From CALRWV02 sp943371965 (lineage in GTDB: Bacteria > Bacteroidota > JABWAT01), in contig CALRWV020000006.1 of the NCBI GenBank assembly GCA_943371965.1, positions 155,242 through 219,241 on the forward strand: 64,000 bases of DNA. Reading direction: 5' to 3'. The notes beneath the pieces were generated by a model. The model was given only the letters and a program-made list of their open reading frames with translations. It made no database searches and was not told the origin of the DNA. Below, piece by piece: positions 1 to 9,771 of the stretch. Position numbers and translations under genes: made by a program. Position 1 is the stretch's first letter. Each line of letters starts with the position of its first letter.

Positions 1-706
1 AACCGATTTCTGCCAAATTGGGGACTGATTTCCAATCGCCCATAAAATTTCCACCTGATGCCTGACCACCACATTCCAGAATATGACCCGCAACAGTTCC
101 TGCTGCAATCAAATCCCAATCCGTTTCTTTCCATCCGAATTCATAAATCATGGGTGCAAGTGTTAGGCCTGTATCGGTTGATCTTCCTGTTATAATGATC
201 TGTGCTCCCTGTTTCAAAGCTTCAACAATCGGGAACGCACCGAAATAAATATTTGCAGATAGAAGTTTATCTTTAACCGTTTCAATGGATTCGCCGGAAT
301 CCATGTTTTCAAGCAGGATTCCTTCTTTTACAAATCCATCAATTTTATCAAGAATATCGTCACCGTACACAACACCAACTTTCAGTCCTTTGATGTTATG
401 TTTTTTTGCAACTTCAAAAATAGCGTCACGACAGGCAAGAGGATTGACACCACCGGCATTTGCAATTACCTTGATGTTTTTCTCCATAATGGTTGGAAGA
501 ATTTTATCAATGACGTCCGGGAAATCTTTGGCGTATCCGAGTTTTGGATCTTTGAGTTTCTGTTTCTGCATGATCGACATGGTTACTTCGGCAAGATAAT
601 CCATCATCATGTAGTCGATGGATCCTCTCATTACCTGATCGACTGGAGCGCGTTGAAGATCGCCCCAAAATCCCTGTCCTGATGCAATTCTGATTGATTT
701 TTTCAT
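1..706 (-). CDS. AtuA-family (DUF1446) acyl-CoA catabolism protein, 3' end outside window
   Basis: The reading frame is open from an ATG at 706 to the window edge, giving about 235 N-terminal residues. It starts MKKSIRIASGQGFWGD and contains glycine-rich segments such as IANAGGVNP and the phrase ITGRSTDTGLTLAP, which I recognise as the AtuA (acyclic terpene utilization) family, formerly DUF1446. AtuA proteins are found beside acyl-CoA carboxylases and dehydrogenases in acyclic terpene and leucine-type catabolism, although their reaction is not established. The carboxyltransferase at 1434-3089 and the acyl-CoA dehydrogenase at 11006-12145 fit that context. The family is normally over 400 residues, so roughly half is missing here because of the window boundary and not from damage. 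Confidence 0.8.
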   Translation of the reverse strand, partial: MKKSIRIASGQGFWGDLQRAPVDQVMRGSIDYMMMDYLAEVTMSIMQKQKLKDPKLGYAKDFPDVIDKILPTIMEKNIKVIANAGGVNPLACRDAIFEVAKKHNIKGLKVGVVYGDDILDKIDGFVKEGILLENMDSGESIETVKDKLLSANIYFGAFPIVEALKQGAQIIITGRSTDTGLTLAPMIYEFGWKETDWDLIAAGTVAGHILECGGQASGGNFMGDWKSVPNLAEIG

Positions 707-735
707 AAGTTTGTTGTTAGGTACTAAAAAGTATG

Positions 736-795
736 GTCATCCTGAGCGGAGTCGAAGGATAATTTTTCGTCACACTTCGACTCCGCTCAGTGTGA
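736..795. repeat. Inverted repeat of the CTGAGCGGAGTCGAAGG type
   Basis: The left arm at 736-757 and the right arm at about 774-795 are near-perfect reverse complements containing CTGAGCGGAGTCGAAG and CTTCGACTCCGCTCAG. The pair lies in the 146-bp gap between the AtuA gene and the Nudix gene, both on the minus strand. A single related arm occurs at 34182-34204, in front of clpB. It is probably a dispersed palindromic element that folds as a hairpin in RNA. Confidence 0.75.
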
Positions 796-852
796 CGAAA
801 GTTAGTTATTTTAAAATCCGATAAGTTAAAACAAACTGCTTTTAATTTATTA

Positions 853-1338
853 TCAATTTACCGTCTGCAATATTCCTGTGTTGATTTCCAAAAGTTTTGA
901 AAGTCCGTTCTTGGAACTGATCAGATCAAATGATTTTGCAAGTCCTTCTTTTTGACCGGGAAAAACAAGACGGTTCATAGCTTCAGTAAATGAAAGCCAT
1001 TCATAGGCATCGTGTTCATGGTTCAGAACAATGTTTTCATCTGTAGTAATCCGTGCAAGAAAAACAGGAATGGTGTTGATGCGATCATATTCCCATTCAT
1101 AAAACTGATTCACGTGGGGAACTGTCCATAACTGTTCGATATTGATTCCAAGTTCTTCTTTCAGTTCACGGATTGCTGTTTCCCAAGCGGTTTCATTCTG
1201 CTCGATTTTGCCGCCAACCATCCGCCACATTCCTTCATAAATTTTATTTGAAGAACGGCGGAGAAGCAGAAATTCTATTTGATTTCCACGTTCGCGGTAA
1301 ATGAAACAGTCAATTACACGGATTTTATTTTCGGTCAT
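853..1338 (-). CDS. Nudix hydrolase
   Basis: This 161-residue protein carries a complete Nudix box: G43, E49, R57-E58, E61-E62 and G64 follow the Gx5Ex7REUxEExGU pattern that binds the catalytic divalent metal. Nudix enzymes hydrolyse nucleoside diphosphates linked to another group. The N-terminus (KIRVIDCFIYRERGNQ) and the modest length resemble the dihydroneopterin-triphosphate or dATP pyrophosphatase branch, but the substrate cannot be fixed from sequence. It lies between two genes for acyl-CoA catabolism on the same strand, and nothing in its sequence links it to them. It is probably a cytosolic housekeeping or nucleotide-sanitising enzyme. Confidence 0.88.
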   Translation of the reverse strand: MTENKIRVIDCFIYRERGNQIEFLLLRRSSNKIYEGMWRMVGGKIEQNETAWETAIRELKEELGINIEQLWTVPHVNQFYEWEYDRINTIPVFLARITTDENIVLNHEHDAYEWLSFTEAMNRLVFPGQKEGLAKSFDLISSKNGLSKLLEINTGILQTVN

Positions 1339-1433
1339 TTTGAATCTCCTTTGATTTTGGTAGTCAGTAGGTTTGTAGAAAATAGATAAAGAATATTATT
1401 TTTCTACTTTCCTACTGACTACTTATCTACTTC

Positions 1434-3089
1434 CTAAGTTTGTATCACTCCCGGATTAAAAACAGGCAATTCTCCCTGATGGTTTGCCACTTCAATTCCA
1501 AGCGAAATAATTTTTCTTGTTTCAACCGGATCGATAATTCCATCCGTCCATAATCTTGCAGCTGCGTACATCGGATCCAACTGTGAATTATACATATCTG
1601 AAACTTCTTTCAGCATTCTGTCACGGTCAGCATCGGTAATAGGTTTCCCGTTTTTTTCTGCAGCCTGTAATTTAATTGACATCAATGTTTCTGATGCCTG
1701 TTTTCCGCCCATAACAGCAATCTGGCTGGTTGGCCAGGCATAAATCAAACGGGGATCATACGCTTTGCCGCACATGGCATAATTTCCTGCTCCGTAACTG
1801 TTTCCAACAATAAAAGTGAATTTTGGAACAACAGAATTTGCTACCGCATTTACCATTTTTGCGCCGTCTTTGATGATACCGCCATGTTCTGATCGGCTAC
1901 CAACCATAAACCCTGTTACATCCTGCAAAAACACAAGTGGAATTTTCCGTTGGTTGCAGTTTAAAATAAATCTTGCCGCTTTATCGGCAGATTCTGAATA
2001 AATCACGCCACCGATCTGCATTTCACCTTTTTTTGATTTTACCACCATCCGCTGATTGGCTACAATTCCGACTGACCATCCATCAATTCTTGCGTAACCG
2101 GTGATGATCGTTTTTCCGAATCCTGCTTTATATTCATCAAATTCGCTGCCATCAATCAAACGAGAAATGATTTCATACATGTCATAAGGTTTGCCGGAAG
2201 TTTCAGGAATGATTCCGTGAAGATCTTCAGAAGGGAATAATGGTTCTCTGGACTCAATTCTGTCGTAACCTGATTTGGTCTTGTGTCCCAGTTTTTCAAT
2301 CAGATTCCTGACAGTTTGAAGACATTCAAAATCATCTTTCATTTTGTAATCGGTAACACCTGAAATTTCACAATGAACCATGGCACCACCCAATGATTCG
2401 TTGTCAATATCTTCTCCGATTGCAGCTTTCACCAGATGTGAACCGGCTAAAAATACGGAACCTGTTCCTTCAACAATGAGCGCTTCATCACTCATGATCG
2501 GTAAATAGGCACCACCGGCAACACATGGCCCCATGATGGCTGAAATTTGAACAATTCCCATTGATGACATGACCGCATTGTTTCTGAATATCCGTCCGAA
2601 ATGTTCTTTGTCGGGAAAAATTTCATCCTGCATCGGAAGGTAAACTCCGGCAGAATCAACCAGATAAATGATTGGAATTTTGTTTTCGATAGAGATTTCC
2701 TGTGCACGAAGATTTTTCTTAGCGGTAATTGGAAACCAGGCACCTGCTTTTACGGTTGCATCATTGGCGACAATCATGCATTTTCTTCCGTTAATGGAAC
2801 CAATTCCCATCACAGTTCCTGCGCTCGGACATCCGCCCTGATCGGCGTACATACCTTCAGCAGTAAACAACCCGATTTCAAGAAAATAGGAATTTTTATC
2901 AATCAGTAAATTGATTCTTTCACGGGCAGTCAGTTTTCCTTTGGCCTTGTGTTTTTCAATTGCTTTAACACCACCGCCAAGTTTTACACGATTTGCTTCG
3001 GTTTCGTAGCGTTTCAGTTTATCGGTCAGGAATTTTTTTCGGATTTCGAAATTGGAATCGTATTTAAGTGCTTTTCCGATTTGAGGCAT
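1434..3089 (-). CDS. Acyl-CoA carboxylase, carboxyltransferase (beta) subunit
   Basis: The 551-residue protein has the two crotonase-like carboxyltransferase halves of biotin-dependent acyl-CoA carboxylases. The N-terminal phrase KAKGKLTARERINLLID and the later FLQDVTGFMVGS and GNSYGAGNYAMCGKAY are typical of methylcrotonyl-CoA, geranyl-CoA and propionyl-CoA carboxylase beta chains. These transfer carboxylate from carboxybiotin to an acyl-CoA in the cytosol. The family length is matched. The biotin carboxylase/biotin carrier partner is not in this window, so it must lie elsewhere. Pairing with the AtuA-type gene and an acyl-CoA dehydrogenase favours a methylcrotonyl or geranyl-type substrate over propionyl-CoA, but that is inference from context. 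Confidence 0.92.
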   Translation of the reverse strand: MPQIGKALKYDSNFEIRKKFLTDKLKRYETEANRVKLGGGVKAIEKHKAKGKLTARERINLLIDKNSYFLEIGLFTAEGMYADQGGCPSAGTVMGIGSINGRKCMIVANDATVKAGAWFPITAKKNLRAQEISIENKIPIIYLVDSAGVYLPMQDEIFPDKEHFGRIFRNNAVMSSMGIVQISAIMGPCVAGGAYLPIMSDEALIVEGTGSVFLAGSHLVKAAIGEDIDNESLGGAMVHCEISGVTDYKMKDDFECLQTVRNLIEKLGHKTKSGYDRIESREPLFPSEDLHGIIPETSGKPYDMYEIISRLIDGSEFDEYKAGFGKTIITGYARIDGWSVGIVANQRMVVKSKKGEMQIGGVIYSESADKAARFILNCNQRKIPLVFLQDVTGFMVGSRSEHGGIIKDGAKMVNAVANSVVPKFTFIVGNSYGAGNYAMCGKAYDPRLIYAWPTSQIAVMGGKQASETLMSIKLQAAEKNGKPITDADRDRMLKEVSDMYNSQLDPMYAAARLWTDGIIDPVETRKIISLGIEVANHQGELPVFNPGVIQT

Positions 3090-3231
3090 GGTTGAATGTA
3101 TTTGATTGCGTTGATACAGTTGAACGTGGGCAAAGATTAGGATTTAAAACCTGAAATACAAGGCAGTTTTGAAATGATGTGAAGTGGAAGCGGTTTTGGT
3201 GGATAAATAAATTTTCTGGCCCGATTTTGAA

Positions 3232-3260
3232 ACGGGAACGTTAAAAATAACCGCTCCCGT
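3232..3260. terminator. Hairpin between the carboxylase gene and the ankyrin lipoprotein gene
   Basis: ACGGGAACG (3232-3240) and CGCTCCCGT (3252-3260) pair with one mismatch around an A-rich loop and are followed on the plus side by TTTT. It lies just downstream of the stop of the ankyrin gene (3280, minus strand), so it is a plausible terminator for that gene. Confidence 0.5.
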
Positions 3261-3279
3261 TTTTCTGGAGGCCGAACTA

Positions 3280-4167
3280 TTATTCGCTGAGAGCTTTTAC
3301 TGCTTCTTCTTTGCCCAGAACCTTAGCCAATGACAATGGTGTGTTTGAAACCTGGATTCTGATAACATCATCATCATTGATTCCATACAGTTTCATTGAT
3401 GCTGCATCTACTTTATATTCTTCCATGGTTGCATCTTTATCCGCTCCTGCTGCAATCAGATACCGGATACTTTTTGCATCATCCATCATTGCTGCTACAT
3501 GAAGGGCTGTTGGAAACTGATCCATCTGAAACATGCCGTGCCTGATTTCAGGATCAACCTTTGCATCGAGCAACACTTTAACAAGTTTGCTGTTCTTTTT
3601 ATAAATGGCACGGTGAAGCGGAGTTGCATTTCCAAAATCCATTTTGTTGGGGTCTGCTCCAGCATCCACAATCAGTTTTGCAATTTCTGCAGGATCAGGA
3701 TAATCAGCCGGATTTTCTGATGATTTTGGAATTGCAGCAAGTTTGGTTTCAAGTTCAGGATCATCTGCCCATTGTTCCCTGTAAAAGGCAATGGTGGCTT
3801 TATAGCTTTTTGCCATGTCTTCCTGAGTGTACAAATCCGAAATGCAGTGAAGAACTGTTTTTTTGGTTACATTATCCTGATCATTGATATCAGCAACTCC
3901 TTTTTTCAGAATTGCCTTTACAGCTGTCAGGTTTCCCTTTGCTGCTGCCTGGTGAAGCAGTGTCCATTTCATCATGGTCCCTTTGGTGTTTACATCTGCA
4001 CCGGCTTCCAGAGCTTTGAGAAAATCTTCAGTTCTGTTGTTTTGAAGCGCTACAAAAGCATCATTTACCGGACCGGTAAGAACAGGTGCTTCGAGGTTGG
4101 GCACACCGCAGTTTATTGAAAGAAATACTAATCCAAATATTGGTATTGCGAGTTTAAGTTTTATCAT
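3280..4167 (-). CDS. Ankyrin-repeat lipoprotein
   Basis: The 295-residue product starts with a lysine-containing hydrophobic signal (MIKLKLAIPIFGLVFLSINC). Cys20 is a probable lipidation site, although Asn at -1 is not the canonical lipobox residue. The remainder contains ankyrin-like units recognisable by phrases such as WTLLHQAAAKGNLTAVKAIL, ATPLHRAIYKKNSKLVKVLL and PTALHVAAMMDDAKSIRYLI, so about five repeats. Ankyrin arrays bind proteins, and the partner is unknown. The lipoprotein probably sits in the cell envelope. The 12-bp gap to the T9SS cargo gene upstream (4180-5727) suggests co-transcription with it. Confidence 0.85.
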   Translation of the reverse strand: MIKLKLAIPIFGLVFLSINCGVPNLEAPVLTGPVNDAFVALQNNRTEDFLKALEAGADVNTKGTMMKWTLLHQAAAKGNLTAVKAILKKGVADINDQDNVTKKTVLHCISDLYTQEDMAKSYKATIAFYREQWADDPELETKLAAIPKSSENPADYPDPAEIAKLIVDAGADPNKMDFGNATPLHRAIYKKNSKLVKVLLDAKVDPEIRHGMFQMDQFPTALHVAAMMDDAKSIRYLIAAGADKDATMEEYKVDAASMKLYGINDDDVIRIQVSNTPLSLAKVLGKEEAVKALSE

Positions 4168-4179
4168 TTCATTCTCCTT

Positions 4180-5727
4180 TTATTTAACAAGACAAAGTTT
4201 TATTGATTTTACTGAAAAAGGCGTTTCCAAACGGCAAATGTAAATTCCACTTGAAAGTTTATTTCCTTCAAAAACCAGAGAGTAATGTCCGGCAGATTTT
4301 TGCTCATTGACCAGCATACCAACCATACGGCCTGATAAATCATAAACAGCAACCAGAACATGTCCTCCTGTTGTTAGACTGTAATTTATTGAGGTTGAAG
4401 GATTGAAAGGATTGGGATAATTTTGAAGCAGTTCCACTGAATTGGGAACTGCCCTGTTTTTGGAATCCACAGATGTAAATGGACTGTTCCAGTCAAGAAC
4501 ACTGCAAACAATATCTTCAGTGCTGATTGGACCCTTTGTGTTTTCCCAAGCTGAATAAATTCTGCTGTTCCACAGTTTGATGCTGATCCGAATCTGGTGT
4601 GATGTATCTGAGAGTGTGGTTTTAAGGTTTGATTCAACAGAGCTTCCGTTTGAAGAATACCGCTGTGAAAAAATATGTTCCTTTTTCGAGTCACGGAAAT
4701 CCTGCCAGGCAATAATGCTGTTGCCTGATTTATCAACCCCAATGGAAGGATAACTTTCATCTGTTGATGCAGAATTATTGTTGACCTTCCAGTTTGAACC
4801 GCTGGTAATTCCTGTTGAAGTATACCGTTGTGCATAAATATCTTTATTGCCGTTCCGCTCGTCATCCCAAACAATTGTAAATGAACCTGTTTCATCAATT
4901 CCGACATCGGGGTTTCGCTGGTGAGTAGTTCCTAAATCATCATTAACTATAAAATTGCCAGTTGGACCACCTGCAAGTCCGCCGAACCGCATTGCATAAA
5001 TATCTACATTTGTTCCGCTTCTGATATCAAACCAGGAAATAACGTAATTTCCGGATTCCGTTATTGCAATTGCAGGATCACCCTGATCTTTATTTGTGCC
5101 ATCGTCATTAACCAAAGTATTGATACCGACTTTCGCTCCTGAGCTGTTGTATTTCTGCCTCCAAATATCCAGACTGTTAATTCCTGTGCCGGTCCAAACC
5201 ACGACAAAATTTCCTGAACTGTCGATTGCAACATCAGGTGAAGTCCGCTGTCCAGTTCCGATTGATTCGTTTACTCTAACATTTGCACCTTTTGCATTTC
5301 CAGATCCGTCATATCTTTGAAAATAAATATCACTTGAACCACTTCCCGCACGGAAATCTTCCCAAACAACTACAGTTTCACCTTTTTTGTTGATGGCAGC
5401 CTGAGGCTTTACCTGACCGGCCATGTTATCGATTTCATTTATCTTTTTGTTGATTCCTCTTTTTGATCCATCAGGCGAATACCATTGTGCGAAATAATTT
5501 TTCTTCGGATAAGTTCGGTAATCTTGCCAGACAATTACAAAAACGCCTGAATCATTGACTGCAATAACAGGAATGTGCTGGGGTTTATTTGTTCCGGAAT
5601 CATCGTTCACAATAAAATCTGAAATTAGAGAAGATGTTCCCTGATTGGAATTGTTTTTACCAACTGATTGAGCTGTTGATGAAAATACTGAAATTGTGGA
5701 AAATATTATGGATAACAAAAGTTTCAT
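4180..5727 (-). CDS. Exported protein with type IX secretion C-terminal domain
   Basis: The 515-residue protein begins with a signal peptide (MKLLLSIIFSTISVFSSTAQ) and ends with a type A T9SS sorting domain containing NYPNPFNPSTSINYSL and the terminal SGIYICRLET/KSIKLCLVK segments. Between them lie about seven copies of a roughly 50-residue unit of the form DxSGxFVIVWxDxR...DIYxQRY, each ending near VND. This repeat pattern suggests a beta-propeller or stacked beta fold. In this phylum such proteins are exported across the outer membrane and may remain surface-attached. No catalytic motif is apparent. It is the probable first gene of a two-gene unit with the ankyrin lipoprotein. Confidence 0.87.
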   Translation of the reverse strand: MKLLLSIIFSTISVFSSTAQSVGKNNSNQGTSSLISDFIVNDDSGTNKPQHIPVIAVNDSGVFVIVWQDYRTYPKKNYFAQWYSPDGSKRGINKKINEIDNMAGQVKPQAAINKKGETVVVWEDFRAGSGSSDIYFQRYDGSGNAKGANVRVNESIGTGQRTSPDVAIDSSGNFVVVWTGTGINSLDIWRQKYNSSGAKVGINTLVNDDGTNKDQGDPAIAITESGNYVISWFDIRSGTNVDIYAMRFGGLAGGPTGNFIVNDDLGTTHQRNPDVGIDETGSFTIVWDDERNGNKDIYAQRYTSTGITSGSNWKVNNNSASTDESYPSIGVDKSGNSIIAWQDFRDSKKEHIFSQRYSSNGSSVESNLKTTLSDTSHQIRISIKLWNSRIYSAWENTKGPISTEDIVCSVLDWNSPFTSVDSKNRAVPNSVELLQNYPNPFNPSTSINYSLTTGGHVLVAVYDLSGRMVGMLVNEQKSAGHYSLVFEGNKLSSGIYICRLETPFSVKSIKLCLVK

Positions 5728-5893
5728 GCCGCCTCCTGATTGTTTTCGGTAAAACTAAAAACAATCATTGAAAAGCAGATGACTCATTTGGGTTATTTAA
5801 AGGAAACCGTAAAATAAATTTGCGCAGATATTTGCGAGAAATGCAATTTGATTATTTGCAAATCATTCAATTTAAATGAGAGATAATTCTTAA

Positions 5894-6532
5894 TTAAATT
5901 ATTCTTTCCTTCATTGCTTTTGCAACCGCTTCAGAACGAGAGTGAACGTGCAGTTTTTCATAGATATTTTTGATGTGATTGCGGATGGTTTCAGGGCTCA
6001 GGAAAATTTTGGCAGCAATCATTTTGTAATTCATTCCCTGTACAAGGAACTGCAGCACTTCCAATTCTCTTGCTGAAAGCTGATATTCAGTTTCGGATTG
6101 TTTTTTGCGCAGATTAAATGTTTCAATCATTCTTTTTGCAATAAACGGAGTAATAGTAGCTCCACCTATCAACGCATCCCTGATTGATTCAAGCAATAAT
6201 TGCGGTGTCGTTTTTTTCAGCAGATAACCGTCAGCACCTTCTGTTATTGCTTCATAAATTTTATCATCATCAATCATATTGGTCAGCATGATAATCAGGG
6301 TTTTTGGGTAATTTTTTTTGAAATATTTCAATCCGTCAATTCCAGATTTTCCGGGTAGCCCGATATCAAGCAAAATCAAATCGGAATGGGAATAATTCTG
6401 AATGGCAGTTTCAACTGAAGAAAATTCATTGATGACTTGCATATCATCAGTTTGATTGATCAAGTCGGAAACAATTTCCCTGAAATCGTTGTGGTCTTCA
6501 ATAAGAGTGATTTTAATCATTTTCAGTTTCAT
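5894..6532 (-). CDS. NarL/LuxR-family response regulator
   Basis: The 212-residue protein has an N-terminal receiver domain with the acidic pair E12-D13, phospho-acceptor D56 (LILLDIGLPG), T84 and K106. A C-terminal LuxR-type helix-turn-helix follows (about residues 150-210: LSARELEVLQFLVQGM, then SPETIRNHIKNIYEKL). It is a DNA-binding transcription factor activated by phosphorylation. It starts 16 bp after the stop of the sensor kinase gene on the same strand, so the two form a cognate two-component pair. A second possible start is Met5, which begins the usual MIKITLIEDH core of the receiver fold. Confidence 0.93.
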   Translation of the reverse strand: MKLKMIKITLIEDHNDFREIVSDLINQTDDMQVINEFSSVETAIQNYSHSDLILLDIGLPGKSGIDGLKYFKKNYPKTLIIMLTNMIDDDKIYEAITEGADGYLLKKTTPQLLLESIRDALIGGATITPFIAKRMIETFNLRKKQSETEYQLSARELEVLQFLVQGMNYKMIAAKIFLSPETIRNHIKNIYEKLHVHSRSEAVAKAMKERII

Positions 6533-6548
6533 GTTTTAGTATTCGAAA

Positions 6549-9500
6549 TTACTGTATTTTCGCTTCACCCGAATGACTCATTTGCGTTAATTCGATTTCG
6601 AGAAAAGTCCCTTCACCCGGTACCGAAGCAAAACTGATTTCTGCATTCAGCAGTTCAGCCCGTTTTCTGATGTTGGTCAAACCGTTTCCTCCAACTGATT
6701 TTGATTTGATATTTTGAAAATCAAAACCTTTGCCGTTATCTGAAATTTTCATTTTCAATGTTTGATGGCTTCCTGAGAAAGACAATTTGATTTTGGAAGC
6801 TTCCGAATGCTTTACCGAATTATTGATAAATTCCTTGAAAATCAGATAAATATTCTTTCTGACTGCTTCATCGATACTTTCATCTGCATCTTCAACCGAT
6901 TTGTTGAATTCAAGCAGAATGCTGTTTTGATAACATATTTCTGCAGCCATATCTTCTATTCTGGAAATGAGAGAAGAAAGAGAATTGTTTTTTGGGGAAA
7001 GAGACCAGACAACTTCTTCCATTGATTCCTTTGCCTGTTCGGAAAGCTGGTCAAGTTTTTCTATTGAACCGGCTACAATTTCAGGATTTTTCTCCGCCCT
7101 GATCCTGAAAGTTTTCAAATATAAACTGATGCTGTTCAAGGTTGTTGCAACGTCATCATGAAGATCGCGCGAGATTTGTTCGCGCGTTGATTCCTTTGCC
7201 AAACGCAATTCTTTTTCGCGTTCGAGCTGTGCAATTATTTTTTTATATTTTCTTGAAATCAATGCCCTGATAATTAGTGAAACGGATAAAATTGACATCA
7301 GTAAAGCAAGTGAAATAAACCATGCTGTTTTCCAGAATGGAGGTTTTATGTAAATTGAAAGAACTTTCGGTACCGGATTCCATGTGCCTTCATTATTTGT
7401 CGATTTTAAAAGCAACTTATAATTTCCCGGATCAAGATTTGTGTACGACAATTCTTCCTTTGAATCAATATAAATCCATTCATCATCAAAATTTTCCAGT
7501 TTATAGGCATACCTGATTTTTTCCTTCCTGTCAAAGCAGACAGAAGAAAAATTCAGGGTGAAAAAAGTATCAGAATAATCAAGATCAAGTTTGGATTTTA
7601 CAATCATCGACGAATCTGTTATGGCGTCACGGTTGAATTTTTTCAATCCTGTAAAAACCAGTCCGGGAAATTCATCAGAATCGGAAATACTGTCCGGATG
7701 GAAAAGAGTCAGACCGCCATTTCCTCCAAAATAAAGACGGTTGCTTCGGTCTCTGAAAAAGCTTTGATATCCGTATTCTGTGGTTGCCAAACCATCTGAC
7801 AAATCAAAATTCCTGACTGAAGAAATCTGACCGTTTTTGATTTTAATTCTTGAAATTCCATGCGGCGTACTCATCCAGATAAATTGGTTTGAATCTTCGA
7901 ACACTCCAAAAACAGCGTCAGAAACCAGCCCGTCTTTTTTCCGGAAATGGTTGAATTTTCCATCCGCCTGATTGAAGATGTTGAGGCCTCCTGAATTGGT
8001 CCCGATTAAAATTCTTCTGTTTCTGGCTTCGTAAAATGATACAACCGAGTTGTTGGAAAGGCTTGTTTCAAGATTGCCGTGTTGAGCCCATGAAGTGAAT
8101 TTACCTGTTGATTGATTATATCTGCTCATTCCACCACCGTTTGTGCCAATCCAAATCTGGTGAACTGAATCTTCAAAGAGGGAAATGTTCAATCCGTAAA
8201 TGAGTTTATTGGAGTTTGAATTGTCAGGTTGGAAAAAATGGAACTGCGGTTTCTTTTCGTCATAAACATGCAATCCGCGCTGTGTCCCGATCCAGAGTTT
8301 TTTGTTTTCAGTTTCAAGAAGTGACAGAATAACATTTGACTGCAATTGTGTGCTGTCGGTTCTGTTTTGAAAATATTTTGTTATGTTCCCTGTAACAGGG
8401 TTAAACCGGTTCAATCCTGCCGAAGTACCGGCCCATACAAATCCATCGTGTGTCTGTAAGATTGACCAGACGGAATTATCTGACAATCCGTTTTCAGTGC
8501 TGATATTTCCGAAAGTGGATTCCATCCTGTTGAACCTGACAATGCCATGATCGGTGCCCAACCAAATTACCGTGTCATTCCGGCTGTGGATTGCAGTAAT
8601 GCTTTTGAATTGTTTGAGCTGATTGTTTTTGGAGCCGAAGGTGAATGACTTGAAGTGTGCTTTGTGATCCGGGTTGAAATACGATGCCCCGTTATCAACT
8701 GTATTCATCCAGATAAATCCGTTCTTATCTTTCAGCAATGAGTATGCAGAATTTGAAGCAGGAGTATTTTGATTTTCAGTTTTATGAACAAACTGGACAA
8801 CTGTTCTAAGTGATGGGTTGAAATAGGCCAATCCCAAATTTTGTCCTGTTACCCAAAAATTTCCTTTTTCATCTTCGAGAAAATCAAAGATTTCATTTTC
8901 CCTGATTGCGGAAGAAAGTTTTGTGAATTGAGTCAGCTCAGGAGTTGTATCGGAAACAGAGTCAAGAAAATGAAAACCAACAGAAGAAGAAACCCAAATT
9001 CTTCCTTTTGAATCGTGTTTAACATAATTGACCCTGTCAGGAGATTTTGACCCTGACAGCAATGGATAAACCCTGAATCTGTTTTTGTCTTCTTCAAACC
9101 TGATCAGACCGCCATTGGTGGAAAACCAGAAAATACCGTTTGGAAATTCATGGATTCCGCCAACCCGCTGTGTTGATAGAATGGCATTGACCGCTGAATC
9201 AGGAGAGAACAGCATTGAGAATTTTTCAGTTAATTTGTCAAACCTGAAAATTCCAGCTGTATTGGTTGCAACCCAGATTCTTTTCCGGTGGTCTTCCTCA
9301 ATGAAAACAATTCCGTTTTTTCTGAAATCTCCCCTGAATTCAGGAAATGGATAAAATGTTTTGAATGTTTCTGATTCAGGATTAAACCTGCAAAGTCCGC
9401 CACCCAGTGTTCCAATCCATAAATTATGATCTGAATCTGTTTTTGCAATTATATTCCAATTGGTTGAAATTGAAAGGGAATCCTGCGGATCATTTTTAAA

Positions 9501-9704
9501 TATTTTGAAATTGCTGCCATCAAATCTGCTTAATCCATCGGCCGATGCAAACCAAATAAAACCGTTTTTATCCTGAGCAGATGTGTAAAGCACATTTGAA
9601 GATAATCCATTGGAAACAGTAACATGTTTGAATTCGAACCCAGATGGCTGGGCGTTTAGAATTAAGGAAAGAGAAATAAAAAGATACAGGAAAATAAATT
9701 TCAT
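6549..9704 (-). CDS. Propeller-type sensor histidine kinase
   Basis: The 1051-residue protein has a signal peptide and then many two-component propeller repeats (for example GLSSNVLYTSAQDKNGFIWF and GLSDNSVWSILQTHDGFVWA) that should form two seven-bladed beta-propellers in the periplasm. A Y_Y_Y domain (LEGFDDEW-like KLENFDDEWIY) and one membrane helix (about 792-815) follow. The cytoplasmic part has a HisKA_3 dimerisation domain with ISRDLHDDVATTL, where His849 is the expected phospho-acceptor, and a HATPase_c domain with the DNGKGF and GGNGLTNI boxes. It lacks a fused receiver or AraC domain, unlike Bacteroides hybrid systems, and instead signals to the adjacent LuxR-type regulator. The ligand is unknown, and in related systems it is often a carbohydrate. 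Confidence 0.93.
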   Translation of the reverse strand: MKFIFLYLFISLSLILNAQPSGFEFKHVTVSNGLSSNVLYTSAQDKNGFIWFASADGLSRFDGSNFKIFKNDPQDSLSISTNWNIIAKTDSDHNLWIGTLGGGLCRFNPESETFKTFYPFPEFRGDFRKNGIVFIEEDHRKRIWVATNTAGIFRFDKLTEKFSMLFSPDSAVNAILSTQRVGGIHEFPNGIFWFSTNGGLIRFEEDKNRFRVYPLLSGSKSPDRVNYVKHDSKGRIWVSSSVGFHFLDSVSDTTPELTQFTKLSSAIRENEIFDFLEDEKGNFWVTGQNLGLAYFNPSLRTVVQFVHKTENQNTPASNSAYSLLKDKNGFIWMNTVDNGASYFNPDHKAHFKSFTFGSKNNQLKQFKSITAIHSRNDTVIWLGTDHGIVRFNRMESTFGNISTENGLSDNSVWSILQTHDGFVWAGTSAGLNRFNPVTGNITKYFQNRTDSTQLQSNVILSLLETENKKLWIGTQRGLHVYDEKKPQFHFFQPDNSNSNKLIYGLNISLFEDSVHQIWIGTNGGGMSRYNQSTGKFTSWAQHGNLETSLSNNSVVSFYEARNRRILIGTNSGGLNIFNQADGKFNHFRKKDGLVSDAVFGVFEDSNQFIWMSTPHGISRIKIKNGQISSVRNFDLSDGLATTEYGYQSFFRDRSNRLYFGGNGGLTLFHPDSISDSDEFPGLVFTGLKKFNRDAITDSSMIVKSKLDLDYSDTFFTLNFSSVCFDRKEKIRYAYKLENFDDEWIYIDSKEELSYTNLDPGNYKLLLKSTNNEGTWNPVPKVLSIYIKPPFWKTAWFISLALLMSILSVSLIIRALISRKYKKIIAQLEREKELRLAKESTREQISRDLHDDVATTLNSISLYLKTFRIRAEKNPEIVAGSIEKLDQLSEQAKESMEEVVWSLSPKNNSLSSLISRIEDMAAEICYQNSILLEFNKSVEDADESIDEAVRKNIYLIFKEFINNSVKHSEASKIKLSFSGSHQTLKMKISDNGKGFDFQNIKSKSVGGNGLTNIRKRAELLNAEISFASVPGEGTFLEIELTQMSHSGEAKIQ

Positions 9705-9771
9705 GAATCAATAATACAATCGAAACTATTTTGATTCAAGGAATGAAATACATCAGTTGAAAAAAATTGAG

